64,000 nucleotides of DNA from Polaromonas sp. (GCF_029945685.1 NZ_JAQSDA010000003.1:124001-188000); one strand, 5' to 3'; shown: positions 53,147-62,463, numbered from the stretch's first letter. Notes: generated from the sequence alone by a model not told the origin. Made by a program: numbers and translations.

Positions 53147-54001
53147 ATGCGTTTATTGTCCAGCCTCGTCACCTTGATGCGCCCCCACCAATGGCTGAAA
53201 AATGCCTTTGTGTTCGCCGGGCTGGTGTTCAGCGAGAGCTGGAGCGAGGGGCCCATGGCCTTCAAGGTGCTGAGGGCCTTTGCCGCGTTCTGCTGCTTTT
53301 CGAGCATGGTCTACATCCTCAATGACTGGCTGGACCGCGCCAGCGATGGCCGCCATCCCGTCAAGCGCCACCGGCCGCTGGCCAGCGGTGCCGTGTCGCC
53401 TGCCATGGCGCTGGTACTGGCAGCGCTGCTGTTGGCTGCGGGCCTGGCCTTTGCCGCCGGCAACGTGACCCTGCTGGTGCTGCTGGGCCTCTATGTGGCG
53501 CTGAACCTGGCCTATTCCCTGCGCCTCAAACAGGTGCCGGTGGTCGATGTGTCCATCATTGCCTCGGGTTTCATGCTCAGGCTGTTGGCCGGCACCCTGG
53601 CGGTGGGGATTCCGCCTTCGCGCTGGATGCTGCTGGCCGGGCTGTTCGTGGCCCTGTTCCTGGGATTTTCAAAACGCAAGGCCGAAACCTTTCAGGACGA
53701 GACCGCCCAGCGCGCCGTGCTGGATCACTATCCGCCGGCCTTGCTGGACATGTTCATGGCGGTGACGATGACGGCCAGCCTCATGACCTATGGCCTGTTT
53801 GCCACCAGCGCCGAAGCGCAACTGCAGCACGGCAACCGGCTGGTCTACAGCGTGCCCATTGTCGTTTTTGCCATGTTGCGCTACGCCTACCAGGTGCACA
53901 GGGGACGCGGGGAAGACGTCTCGCGCGACCTGGTGCGGGACCCCTGGATTCTGGCGGCGCTGGCGGTCTGGCTGCTGGTGTTTCTGGGGCGCCGCTTTTG
54001 A
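53147..54001 (+). CDS. UbiA-family prenyltransferase, decaprenyl-phosphate phosphoribosyltransferase-like
   Basis: 284-residue membrane protein with about eight helices. The first catalytic motif reads NDWLDRASDGRHPVKRHRPL, the N-D-x2-D-x3-D-x-x-H-P-x-K-x2-R-P pattern of DPPR synthases (Rv3806c-like), which join 5-phosphoribosyl pyrophosphate to a polyprenyl phosphate. The start at 53147 (MRLLSSLVTLMRPHQW) gives the usual N-terminus. First gene of a tight four-gene cassette with a flippase-like protein, a GT39 glycosyltransferase and a HAD phosphatase. Confidence 0.82.
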   Translation: MRLLSSLVTLMRPHQWLKNAFVFAGLVFSESWSEGPMAFKVLRAFAAFCCFSSMVYILNDWLDRASDGRHPVKRHRPLASGAVSPAMALVLAALLLAAGLAFAAGNVTLLVLLGLYVALNLAYSLRLKQVPVVDVSIIASGFMLRLLAGTLAVGIPPSRWMLLAGLFVALFLGFSKRKAETFQDETAQRAVLDHYPPALLDMFMAVTMTASLMTYGLFATSAEAQLQHGNRLVYSVPIVVFAMLRYAYQVHRGRGEDVSRDLVRDPWILAALAVWLLVFLGRRF

Positions 54002-54924
54002 AGCCGCCGGCCGGGCCGGCGCCGCGCTTGTCGCTCAAACCGCTGTTGCTGGTTCTGGGGCTGGCCGCCACGGCGTATGCGGTGGCCCTGGCGGTGTTCG
54101 GCGAAGGCAGCGCTCTGGCGACCCTGCAGCGGCTGGCCTCGCTCGCGGGTCTGCAGGCGGCCGCCCTGTGCCTGCTCAACTACCTGCTGCGCGGCCTGCG
54201 CTGGCGCATGTGGATGGCCCGCTACGGGCGGGTGCTCGGCCTTGCGGAAGGTTTGCGTCTGTACCTGGCGGGTTACACCTTCACGCCAACCCCCGGCAAC
54301 ATCGGCGAGGCAGCGCGCGGGCTGATGCTGGCGCGCCATCCGCTGGGCGCCGCGCAAAGCCTGGCGATTTTCGGTGCGGAACGCCTGGCCGACCTGCTGT
54401 GCCTGCTGCTGATGTGCCTGCCGGTGGCCTGGTGGCTGGTGGCGCTGGGCAGCCCGATGGCTTACCGCCTGGCGCTGGGCAGCGGCGTTGCCGCGCTCGC
54501 CGTGCTGGTGCTGGTTTTTGTGTTCCGGCGGCGCCTGCTGCAGCGGCTGTCCTGGCTGCAGGATGCCTGGCAGTGCCTGGCGACGCGTCCCGCCGTCTGG
54601 CTGGCGCTGACCGGGGTGGCCTGGGCCGCGCAGGGCCTGGCCGTCTGGCTGCTGTGTCGTGAGGCGGGCCTGTCCATTGGCGTGTTGCAGGCCGCCAGTT
54701 TTTATGCCGTCGCCATGGTCGGCGGCGCGCTTTCCCTGCTGCCCGCCGGCCTGGGCGGCATGGAGGCGCTGCTGACCGGCCTGCTGGTGCTCCACGGCGC
54801 CAGCGCGGCGCAGGCCCTGGGCATCACGGTGCTGGTCCGGGTGCTGACCCTGTGGCTGGCCGTGGCCATCGGCGCGCTGGCGCTGGTCTATAGTGCCGCC
54901 ATTCGAGACATCAGTTTCAGATAA
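53998..54924 (+). CDS. Flippase-like/LPG-synthase-TM family membrane protein
   Basis: 308 residues, about eight hydrophobic segments. Family signs: LNYLLRGLRWRMWM, FTPTPGNIGEAARGLML and GALSLLPAGLGGMEALLTG, as in the UPF0104/AglD-like proteins. Proposed roles in the family include moving lipid-linked sugars across the membrane. It starts with TTG at 53998, overlapping the prenyltransferase stop by four bases; no ATG fits. Likely handles the lipid-linked pentose made by its neighbour. Confidence 0.78.
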   Translation: MKPPAGPAPRLSLKPLLLVLGLAATAYAVALAVFGEGSALATLQRLASLAGLQAAALCLLNYLLRGLRWRMWMARYGRVLGLAEGLRLYLAGYTFTPTPGNIGEAARGLMLARHPLGAAQSLAIFGAERLADLLCLLLMCLPVAWWLVALGSPMAYRLALGSGVAALAVLVLVFVFRRRLLQRLSWLQDAWQCLATRPAVWLALTGVAWAAQGLAVWLLCREAGLSIGVLQAASFYAVAMVGGALSLLPAGLGGMEALLTGLLVLHGASAAQALGITVLVRVLTLWLAVAIGALALVYSAAIRDISFR

Positions 54925-54937
54925 TTTCCTCCTGCCC

Positions 54938-56485
54938 ATGCTTGAACGCTCCGCCGCCCCGGCCGCCCCCCTTCTTTCCCCTTTCCTCGTGCGCTGGCTG
55001 GTCGCCGCCGGTGCGCTGTCGCTGGCTTTGCGGCTGTGGCTCTCTGCCACCTTCCCGATCACTGGCGACGAGGCCTTTTTCTACTGGTGGGGCGTCTACC
55101 CCGACTGGGGCTACTACGACCATCCGCCCATGGTCGGATGGCTGATTGCCCTGTTGCGGGCGACGCTGGGCGACACCACCTGGGCGATACGCCTGCCCGT
55201 GGTCCTGCTGCCGCTGGCCCTCGGCGGCCTGGTGGCCTGGGCGCTGGCCCCGCTGGACCGCGTGCGCGCAGCCTGGGCTGTGCTGTTTTTCTGGCTGGCC
55301 CCGATCAACTGGCTCAATGTGCTGATCACCACGGACACCCCGCTGATGTTCTGGTCGGTGCTGTCGGTGGCCCTGCTGCTGCGTGCCGAGCGGCGCGGGC
55401 GCATGGACCGCAGGGCCTGGGGGCTGTACGCGCTGTCGGGGCTGGCGCTGGGCTGCGCCTTTCTGTCCAAGTACTTTTCGGTGGTGCTGGGACTGACTTA
55501 CTTCGTGTATTTCGCGCTCTACCGGCGCGAACGCTGGGCGGCGTTTGCGCTGCTGGTGCTGTGCGCCTTGCCCGGCCCGGCCATCAACATCGCCTACAAC
55601 ATGTCGCACGGCTGGTCGAACATCATGTTCAACCTCTACAACCGCAACGAAGGCGAGAGCTTCGCCTGGAACAAGCCGCTGCTCTACCTGGCCATGCTGG
55701 TTTATCTGGTCACGCCGGTGGCGGCCTGGCTGACCTGGCAGCAGCGCGGGGCGCTGGTCGCCGCGGCGCGGCAGCAGCGGCTGCTGGCCTGCGTAGTGGT
55801 GGTGCCGCTGCTGTTTTTTGCATTGCTGTCGCTGAAAAAGGTGGTGGGGCTGCACTGGGTGCTGTCGTTTTACCCCTTCGGTTTCGCGCTGCTGGCCTTT
55901 GCCCTGCCGCGGGACAAGCTCAAGACCTGTGCCATTGGCATGGCCGTGTTTGCGGGGCTGCACGTGCTGGTGGTGGTCGGCCTGCACGCCACCTCACTCG
56001 AGAACTGGAAAAGCACCAGGCTGTATCCCCAAATCATCCGCAGCTACAAAACCGCCGAAATGCTGCAGCAGGTGGCGGCACCCGGCGTGGAACTGATGGC
56101 CAGTGCCTACACGCCCGCGTCCATCTACGGCTACACGCTGCGCAAGTACGTGCCGGTGTTCGGCCCGGGCAACTTCCATGCGCGGCAGGACGACATGCTG
56201 GTTGATTTTTCCCTGTACCAGGGGAAAACCTTGCGCATCCTGCGCATGGACGCGCCGCGCATGGAGGAGTACCAGCCTTACTTCGACAGCGTGCAGGTGC
56301 TCGGGTTTTCGCAGGACGGCGTGCCCTTTTACGCGGTCGAGGGCCGGGGCTTCAATTACGCCGCTTATAAAACCGGCGTGCTGGCCACCATTTACAGCCG
56401 CTACTACAACATCCCCGGCTGGTTGCCCATGACCGGCTGCCCGTTCTGCGAGCGCCTGTGCGGCCAGGTGCGATGCACGAAATAG
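54938..56485 (+). CDS. Glycosyltransferase family 39 (PMT/ArnT-like)
   Basis: 515-residue membrane glycosyltransferase using polyprenyl-phosphate sugars. The catalytic acidic motif in the first outer loop is ITGDEAFFYWWGVYPDWG, followed by YDHPPMVGWLI, as in ArnT/PMT proteins. About 10-12 helices and a soluble C-terminal domain from about residue 360, with several late Cys (GCPFCERLCGQVRC), unusual for the family. The acceptor may be lipid A, a protein or a surface glycan. Confidence 0.85.
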   Translation: MLERSAAPAAPLLSPFLVRWLVAAGALSLALRLWLSATFPITGDEAFFYWWGVYPDWGYYDHPPMVGWLIALLRATLGDTTWAIRLPVVLLPLALGGLVAWALAPLDRVRAAWAVLFFWLAPINWLNVLITTDTPLMFWSVLSVALLLRAERRGRMDRRAWGLYALSGLALGCAFLSKYFSVVLGLTYFVYFALYRRERWAAFALLVLCALPGPAINIAYNMSHGWSNIMFNLYNRNEGESFAWNKPLLYLAMLVYLVTPVAAWLTWQQRGALVAAARQQRLLACVVVVPLLFFALLSLKKVVGLHWVLSFYPFGFALLAFALPRDKLKTCAIGMAVFAGLHVLVVVGLHATSLENWKSTRLYPQIIRSYKTAEMLQQVAAPGVELMASAYTPASIYGYTLRKYVPVFGPGNFHARQDDMLVDFSLYQGKTLRILRMDAPRMEEYQPYFDSVQVLGFSQDGVPFYAVEGRGFNYAAYKTGVLATIYSRYYNIPGWLPMTGCPFCERLCGQVRCTK

Positions 56486-57126
56486 GGTCCGCGGGCAAAG
56501 CGCCGGTGGTTGTCGCGGCTTTTGACTTCGACGGCACCTTGACCCGGCGCGACACCCTCCTTCCCTACCTGCGCCGCAGCCTGGGCTGGCCACGGTTTCT
56601 GCTCGCCGTGCTGTGCAGCAGCCCCTGGCTGGTGGCCTACGCCTGCCGGCTCATCAGCAACCACCGGGCGAAGGCGCGCTTGCTGCAGGCCAGTCTGGGC
56701 GGGTGCAGCGCGGCGCAGATCGAGCGTTGGTCGGCCGACTTTGTAACGCATTACCTGCCCCGGCAATGGCAGGCAAAAGCGCTGGCACGGCTGCGTTGGC
56801 ACCAGCAGCAGGGCCATGACTGCGTGATTGTCAGCGCCTCGCCCGGTATTTATCTGCACGGCGTGGGTGAGCTGCTCCGCGTGGATGCGGTGCTCTGCAC
56901 CGAGCTGGAGGTCCGGGACGGCACCCTCACCGGGCGCATGGCGACGCGCAATTGCCACGGCGAGGAAAAAGTGCTCCGCCTGCAGGCCTGGTTGGCTGGG
57001 CGCGGCGTCGCCGTCACGTCGGTCGTTTTGCATGCGTACGGCGATTCGCGCGGCGACGTGCCGCTGCTAAATCTGGCAGACTATGCGCACTACCAAGGTC
57101 AACCCTGGGTCCGCCAACCATCCTGA
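56473..57126 (+). CDS. HAD-IB family phosphatase
   Basis: 217 residues. HAD motifs: AAFDFDGTLTRRDT (nucleophilic and general-acid Asp), IVSASPGIYL (motif 2) and AYGDSRGDVPLL (motif 4). The start at 56473 overlaps the GT39 gene by 13 bases. It resembles PSP-like subfamily IB enzymes. In other bacteria a HAD domain is fused to the DPPR-synthase-like UbiA protein, so this one may remove the 5-phosphate from polyprenyl phosphoribose; that is inferred from context. Confidence 0.82.
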   Translation: MHEIGSAGKAPVVVAAFDFDGTLTRRDTLLPYLRRSLGWPRFLLAVLCSSPWLVAYACRLISNHRAKARLLQASLGGCSAAQIERWSADFVTHYLPRQWQAKALARLRWHQQQGHDCVIVSASPGIYLHGVGELLRVDAVLCTELEVRDGTLTGRMATRNCHGEEKVLRLQAWLAGRGVAVTSVVLHAYGDSRGDVPLLNLADYAHYQGQPWVRQPS

Positions 57127-57166
57127 ACACAGCAGGTAGGGTGGGCCTGATCACCCAAAGGTTCTC

Positions 57167-58363
57167 ATGAAAGTCATTGATTCCATCGTCACCCAGGCCG
57201 CCGGCATTGCCGCTGTGCGCCGCGATATCCACGCCCACCCGGAGTTGTGTTTCGAAGAAGTCCGCACCGCCGATGTGGTGGCGCAAAAATTGACCGAATG
57301 GGGCATTCCCATCCACCGCGGCATGGGCACGACCGGTGTGGTCGGCATCATCAAGAACGGCACGTCCAGCCGCGCCATCGGCCTGCGTGCCGACATGGAC
57401 GCGCTGCCGATGCAGGAGTTCAATACCTTTGAACACGCCAGCAAGACCCAGGGCAAGATGCACGCCTGTGGCCATGACGGCCACACCGCCATGCTGCTTG
57501 CCGCTGCGCAGCACTTTGCCAAAAACCGCAATTTCGACGGCACGGTCTACCTGATTTTCCAGCCGGCCGAGGAGGGCGGCGGCGGTGCGCGCGAGATGAT
57601 CAAGGACGGCCTGTTCGACAAGTTCCCCATGGATGCGGTGTTCGGCATGCACAACTGGCCGGGCACGCAGGTCGGCAAATTTGCCGCCAGCACCGGCCCG
57701 GTGATGGCCTCGAGCAACGAGTTCAAGATCACCATTCGCGGCAAGGGCGGCCATGCCGCGTTGCCGCACAACGGCGTCGACCCGGTGCCGGTGGCCTGCG
57801 CGATGGTGCAGGCCTTCCAGACCATCATCAGCCGCAACAAGAAGCCGGTGGATGCCGGCGTGATTTCGGTCACCATGATCCATGCCGGCGAGGCCACCAA
57901 CGTGATCCCGGACAGCTGCGAGCTGCAAGGCACGGTGCGCACCTTCACCCTCGAAGTGCTGGACCTGATTGAAAAACGCATGAAGCAGATCGCCGAGCAC
58001 CTGTGCGCTGCGCATGATGCCCAGTGCGAATTCGCGTTTGTGCGCAACTACCCGCCCACCATCAACCACCCGAAGGAAACCGAGTTCGCGCGCAAGGTGA
58101 TGGCCGAGATCGTCGGCGAGGCCAACGTGATCGCCCAGGAACCCACCATGGGAGCGGAAGACTTTTCCTACATGCTGCAGGCCAAACCGGGCTCTTATGT
58201 CTTCATCGCCAACGGCGACGGCGCCCACCGCGAGATGGGCCATGGCGGCGGGCCGTGCATGCTGCACAACCCGAGTTATGACTTCAATGACGACCTGATC
58301 CCGCTAGGCGCGACCTTCTGGGTGCGTCTGAGCGAAAGCTGGCTGGCCAGGGAGGCCGCATGA
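57167..58363 (+). CDS. M20D amidohydrolase (hippurate hydrolase/aminoacylase-like)
   Basis: 398 residues. Motifs: RRDIHAHPELCFEE, LRADMDALPMQE, MHACGHDGHTAMLL, QPAEEGGGGAREM and EPTMGAEDFSYML. This group hydrolyses N-acyl amino acids such as hippurate. It is cytoplasmic, with no signal peptide. It overlaps the downstream M14-like gene by four bases, so the two probably act together on an N-acylated or peptide substrate. Confidence 0.88.
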   Translation: MKVIDSIVTQAAGIAAVRRDIHAHPELCFEEVRTADVVAQKLTEWGIPIHRGMGTTGVVGIIKNGTSSRAIGLRADMDALPMQEFNTFEHASKTQGKMHACGHDGHTAMLLAAAQHFAKNRNFDGTVYLIFQPAEEGGGGAREMIKDGLFDKFPMDAVFGMHNWPGTQVGKFAASTGPVMASSNEFKITIRGKGGHAALPHNGVDPVPVACAMVQAFQTIISRNKKPVDAGVISVTMIHAGEATNVIPDSCELQGTVRTFTLEVLDLIEKRMKQIAEHLCAAHDAQCEFAFVRNYPPTINHPKETEFARKVMAEIVGEANVIAQEPTMGAEDFSYMLQAKPGSYVFIANGDGAHREMGHGGGPCMLHNPSYDFNDDLIPLGATFWVRLSESWLAREAA

Positions 58364-59457
58364 GCGCAGTCACGGAAGCTTTTTCCGGCTCTTATGCCGA
58401 GGCGCGCGGCAAATTTCTGGCCGCGGCCGCTGCGGCCGGCCTGCAAGTCGATTCCCAACAGCACCCCGAAGCCGGCCGCGAGGGTGAAGTGTTGGCCATG
58501 GACGTGGTGCTGGACGGCCCGGCCGACGCCGGTTCGCTGCTCATTCTCACCAGCGCCTGCCATGGCGTCGAAGGTTATTGCGGCTCCGGCGTGCAGGTGG
58601 CTGCCTTGCGGGACACTGAATGGCGCGCCAAGGCCAAAGCGCAGGGGGTGGCGGTGCTGTATGTGCATGCGCTCAACCCCTATGGTTTTTCGCACATCCG
58701 GCGCACCACCCATGAAAACGTGGACCTGAACCGCAACTTCCATGACTTCTCGCAGACCCTGCCCGTCAACGAGGCCTACCGCGAACTGCAGCCGCTGTTG
58801 CTGCCCGAGCAGTGGCCGCCCAACGACGAGAACAAGGTGGCCACCGACCACTACATCGCCAGCCGGGGCATGGACGCCTACCAGGCAGCCATCACGCGCG
58901 GTCAGCATGAATTCCCCGAGGGCCTGTTTTTCGGCGGTACCGCGCCGACCTGGAGCAACCAGACCCTGCGCAAGGTGCTGCAGACCTATGCGCGCCGGGC
59001 CGGGCGGGTGGCATGGATTGACATCCACACCGGCCTGGGTCCCAGCGGTGTCGGCGAACGCATTTGCGCCTGCCGCGATGACAAAGCGGCCCTGGCCCGG
59101 GCGCGTGCCTGGTGGGGCGGCGGCGGGGCGACCCCGGTGACCTCGATCTACGACGGCTCGTCGAGCTCGGCCTTCCTGACGGGCCTGATGTGGACCTCGA
59201 TCTACGACGAGTGCCCCGACGCGGAATACACCGGCATTGCGATGGAGTACGGCACCCTGCCGCCTTTCGAGATGATGCAGGCCCTGCGCGCCGAACACTG
59301 GCTCAATGTCCACCCCGAGGCGTCACCGGCGCTGGCGGCGCAGATCAAGCAGCAGATGATGGATGCGTTTTACGTGGACACCGAAGCCTGGAAAGAACAG
59401 ATCATCAGCCAGGCACGGGAGTCGCTGTTCCAGGCGGTGGATGGCCTGACTTCATAG
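58360..59457 (+). CDS. M14-like metallocarboxypeptidase (DUF2817)
   Basis: 365 residues. Zinc-site motifs of the M14 fold: TSACHGVEGYCGS (H-x2-E), ENVDLNRNFHDF and WIDIHTGLG (third zinc His), with a late MEYGTLPP supplying the likely catalytic Glu. It matches the DUF2817 group. No signal peptide. Translationally coupled to the M20 gene; a repeat-derived terminator follows the stop. Confidence 0.83.
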   Translation: MSAVTEAFSGSYAEARGKFLAAAAAAGLQVDSQQHPEAGREGEVLAMDVVLDGPADAGSLLILTSACHGVEGYCGSGVQVAALRDTEWRAKAKAQGVAVLYVHALNPYGFSHIRRTTHENVDLNRNFHDFSQTLPVNEAYRELQPLLLPEQWPPNDENKVATDHYIASRGMDAYQAAITRGQHEFPEGLFFGGTAPTWSNQTLRKVLQTYARRAGRVAWIDIHTGLGPSGVGERICACRDDKAALARARAWWGGGGATPVTSIYDGSSSSAFLTGLMWTSIYDECPDAEYTGIAMEYGTLPPFEMMQALRAEHWLNVHPEASPALAAQIKQQMMDAFYVDTEAWKEQIISQARESLFQAVDGLTS

Positions 59458-59465
59458 TCTTTTCG

Positions 59466-59513
59466 GGCCCCAGCCCTTGATACACGGGCGCAACCAGCTA
59501 TAAAAAACAGAGC
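59466..59513 (-). repeat. Interspersed 50-bp repeat (GCTAT family), copy 8
   Basis: Plus-strand GGCCCCAGCCCTTGATACAC, then GGGCGCAACCAGCTATAAAA. Here the repeat is part of a working terminator: its GGCGCAACC pairs with GGTTGCGCC just downstream. Confidence 0.8.
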
Positions 59514-59530
59514 GGTTGCGCCTTTTTTTT
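59487..59530 (+). terminator. Rho-independent terminator built from a repeat
   Basis: GGCGCAACC at 59487-59495 pairs with GGTTGCGCC at 59514-59522, an 18-base loop lies between, and eight T's follow. It ends the M20/M14 operon. Confidence 0.85.
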
Positions 59531-59534
59531 GGGC

Positions 59535-60308
59535 TCAGTCTTCCAGTTCAGCCTTGGCCATCTCCACGTCAAGCCGCTCCATCGCGTCCATCGGTGTGCT
59601 GGCGGCGGCCTGTTCGTAGAGCTTGGTGGCCTCCTTCATCCGCTTGTCGCCTTCCAGCATCACCATGCCATTGGCATATTCGATCATGGCGATGGCCGAG
59701 CCGGGGTTGAGCTTGAGGGACTCCTTGAACAGGGACAGGCCCGCGTCTTTCTTGGCGCCGTAGGTCATGCCGCCAATCAGGGAGCCGACCTTGTCAATCA
59801 CCTCGGCATGAAAGGCGGCCAGCGCAATGTGCGCGTCAGCATGTTTGGGGCAGAGCTTGATGGCTTGCTCAAGGGCATTTTTCACCTTGGTGCCCAGACC
59901 CTGTGCGAGGGCCTTGGCCACACTGATGCCCTGGCTGTAGCGCCCGAGAGCGTAGGCCTGCCAGTACCAGGCGTTGGCGTTCTGGGGGTCAGCTGCCTGC
60001 TGGGCTTCGGCGCGCTGGGCGACTTCCATGAACAGCTCGAGTTTGGTCTTTTCCCTGCTCTCGAGGTAGTTGGCGTAAATCGACGTGGCCTTGTTGGCCA
60101 CGGTGATGCCGGCGCCGCCCGCCTTCAGGCCCGCTTCGGCCGCCTTCTGGAATTCGCCGTTGTGAAACAGCACCCAGGCCTGCAGCGCGGCAGCGTCCTT
60201 GGGCAGGGGCTCGCAGTCCCCCTGGTGCAGGCGGGCCCAGTTTTTTTTCAGGCTGGCGGCATCAAATGCATAGTCACCAGCGTGGGGGAAAGTAGTCCAT
60301 TTGCCCAT
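59535..60308 (-). CDS. TPR-like helical repeat protein, unknown role
   Basis: 257 residues, no signal peptide. Helical repeats resembling TPR units are visible (NANAWYWQAYALGRY, HADAHIALAAFHAEV, SAIAMIEYANGMVML). Such proteins usually scaffold complexes. AAGGAG lies seven bases before ATG. Third gene of a run patatin-tetR-TPR on this strand (46-base gap). The C-terminus ends very near the terminator of the convergent operon. Confidence 0.75.
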   Translation of the reverse strand: MGKWTTFPHAGDYAFDAASLKKNWARLHQGDCEPLPKDAAALQAWVLFHNGEFQKAAEAGLKAGGAGITVANKATSIYANYLESREKTKLELFMEVAQRAEAQQAADPQNANAWYWQAYALGRYSQGISVAKALAQGLGTKVKNALEQAIKLCPKHADAHIALAAFHAEVIDKVGSLIGGMTYGAKKDAGLSLFKESLKLNPGSAIAMIEYANGMVMLEGDKRMKEATKLYEQAAASTPMDAMERLDVEMAKAELED

Positions 60309-60354
60309 CGGTCGTCTCCTTGGAATTTATTGTTGGCTGGCTGAAAAATCGGGG

Positions 60355-61014
60355 TCAGGCGGGGCTGGTGTAGGCGCCCACCAGGGCCTGCAGGTGCATG
60401 CGCTGGCCCTGCTCGAGGTAGGGAATCAGCAGGTTGAGGACATGGTGCGCACCTCGCAGCAGGGCCGCCTGCGCGTTTTCCGGCTCCAGTGCGTTGCGCG
60501 GGTCCCGCACGTATTCAAAACTCAGCCAGTAGGTCAGCACGACCACCATGCTGGTGGCGGTGGCCTCGACTTCGCGCGAGTCGATGCTGACGGTGTTGGC
60601 CCGGCTCATGCTGTCGAGCATGGTCTTGACCGAGCGGGTCTTGTTTTTCAGTACCCACTGGAAATGGGTCTCGAGCCGGCGGTTCTTGCTGAGCAGGTCG
60701 TTGAGATCGCGGTACAGAAAGCGGTATTGCCAGATCAGCTCGAACAGCGTGTGCATGAAAAACCAGGCGTCTTCGACATCGCGCACGCTGTCGCTGGCAT
60801 TGAGCAGCTCGCTCAGGGCGCGTTCGTATCGGTCAAACAGGGAGTTGATCAGCTCGTCTTTGGCGGGGTAGTGGTAGTAGAGGTTGCCGGGGCTGATGCC
60901 CAGCTCGGCCGAGATCAGCGTGGTCGAGACATTGGGTTCGCCAAAACGGTTGAACAGATCAAGCGTCACTTCCAGGATGCGTTCAGCAGTTCGGCGCGGC
61001 GCTTTTTTCGCCAT
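60355..61014 (-). CDS. TetR-family transcriptional regulator
   Basis: 219 residues. N-terminal helix-turn-helix: ILEVTLDLFNRFGEPNVSTT, then AELGISPGNLYYHYPAKDEL. The C-terminal ligand domain is specific to a group often near lipid or PHA genes. GAGG lies eight bases before ATG. It lies 37 bases downstream of the patatin gene, so it may regulate its own lipid-related neighbours (patatin, phasin, SDR); no operator was identified. Confidence 0.87.
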   Translation of the reverse strand: MAKKAPRRTAERILEVTLDLFNRFGEPNVSTTLISAELGISPGNLYYHYPAKDELINSLFDRYERALSELLNASDSVRDVEDAWFFMHTLFELIWQYRFLYRDLNDLLSKNRRLETHFQWVLKNKTRSVKTMLDSMSRANTVSIDSREVEATATSMVVVLTYWLSFEYVRDPRNALEPENAQAALLRGAHHVLNLLIPYLEQGQRMHLQALVGAYTSPA

Positions 61015-61051
61015 GGTGTCTACCTCGTATATTTGTTCGACTCTAACCCAG

Positions 61052-62392
61052 TCATCCGGGGGTTGGAAGTAGGGAAGTCGAGCGTCGGGCGGCGCCGGTC
61101 GCCGGTGCCTGCAGGGCGTGGCTCAGGTCCTCCATGATTTCCTCCAGAGAATGGATGGCGCGCCCAAACCGGGAGGCTGGGGGGCGTTCGTTGACCAGAT
61201 GGCGACGTGAGTCTTCCAGCACCTCCAGGTTGAGCGAGATGCCGTGGCGTGCGAGCTTGGCCGACAGCGTGGTTTTGCGCGAGCGCAGCATGTCGCGGGT
61301 CTTCTGGTAGGCGTGTTCGGCCAGCTGGCGGCGCTGGGCGTAACTGAAGGTGTTGGCCAGGAACAGCTCGGCGTCGCGGTGGTCGGGCTCGATCAGGACA
61401 ATGTCGGTGTCGGGGTAGGCGTGTTCGTAGTGTTTCATGCCCAGTTCCAGTCGGGAATGGATCATGGAGCGGAAAGTCTGGCTCAGCACCGCCGGCAGGC
61501 CGCCATCGACGATGCGCGGGATGGCCTGCCGCTCCCTGGGCAGCCCGCGCTTCATCACGCGTTGCCCCATCGACAGCTGTGGCGCGCTGGTCGCGTCAAA
61601 TGGCACCAGCGGATTGAGGCACAACATCAGGTCAATGCCGCCGTCCATGGCCACCCCGGCATGCAGGGTCTTCTTCAGCGCACCGTCCACGTAGTAGTGA
61701 TTGTCGATCTCCACCGGGGGAAATAGTCCCGGCAAGGCCGAACTGGCCTGCACCGCTTTGGAGATCGGCACGTGGTCCCAGCCGGGCTGGCCAAAAGGTG
61801 CGGCGTCGCCGCTGTCCAGGTTGGTGGCCACCAGCGTGAGCCGCGTCTTGAGCTGGCGGAAGTCGTTGGTCCGCCCCGCCTTGGAAAACAGGAGGGCCAG
61901 GCGTCGGTCGACCTCTTCATTTGAAAAAATGCCCGTCGGCAGGGCCGGGCCGAGCTTTTCGAGCGCGTTCAGCAGGGGCTTGCGCCCGACAGTGGCGCGC
62001 CACAGGGCTGTCGCCGCCAGGCCGGGGAGCATGATGCTGCGTCGCAGGAATTCGCCATAGGCCGGCACCATCAGCCAGGCGGGGTCGAACACCTCGGAGG
62101 CCTGGTGGTCGTTTTCAATGAAAGCGGCACACAGCTCGCGTGGTGTCATGCCGTTGGCCAGGCCAGCCGCGATAAAACCACCGGCCGATACGCCCACGTA
62201 GTGATGCAATTTGGTCAGCGCCAGTCCCTGCAGCGATTCATCGAGCGCACACAGTGCACCGATTTCATAAATCGCGCCCAACGGCCCGCCGCCGGCCAGG
62301 GCCAGAGCGATACGCGGCGCGGCGGCGGTCCGTGCCGCTCTATTCACCTTGGAGGCTGGTTGACGCTGTCTGGGAGGCCTGGCTGAAGTCAT
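61052..62392 (-). CDS. Patatin-like phospholipase
   Basis: 446 residues. Ser-Asp dyad: oxyanion GGGPLG, nucleophile elbow GVSAGGF, and Asp in YVDGALKKT. Such enzymes release fatty acids from lipids; some depolymerise PHA. The start at 62392 (MTSARPPRQ) has a weak ribosome site; a longer frame exists. A basic N-terminal stretch of about 35 residues precedes the catalytic domain. The neighbours (phasin, SDR) suggest a storage-lipid role. Confidence 0.85.
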   Translation of the reverse strand: MTSARPPRQRQPASKVNRAARTAAAPRIALALAGGGPLGAIYEIGALCALDESLQGLALTKLHHYVGVSAGGFIAAGLANGMTPRELCAAFIENDHQASEVFDPAWLMVPAYGEFLRRSIMLPGLAATALWRATVGRKPLLNALEKLGPALPTGIFSNEEVDRRLALLFSKAGRTNDFRQLKTRLTLVATNLDSGDAAPFGQPGWDHVPISKAVQASSALPGLFPPVEIDNHYYVDGALKKTLHAGVAMDGGIDLMLCLNPLVPFDATSAPQLSMGQRVMKRGLPRERQAIPRIVDGGLPAVLSQTFRSMIHSRLELGMKHYEHAYPDTDIVLIEPDHRDAELFLANTFSYAQRRQLAEHAYQKTRDMLRSRKTTLSAKLARHGISLNLEVLEDSRRHLVNERPPASRFGRAIHSLEEIMEDLSHALQAPATGAARRSTSLLPTPG

Positions 62393-62463
62393 GGATCGGA
62401 AGTGTAGACCGCGGGCCCTCACGAATTTGCTGCTATGCAGCAATCCCTGGGGCGGGCGTGGGC

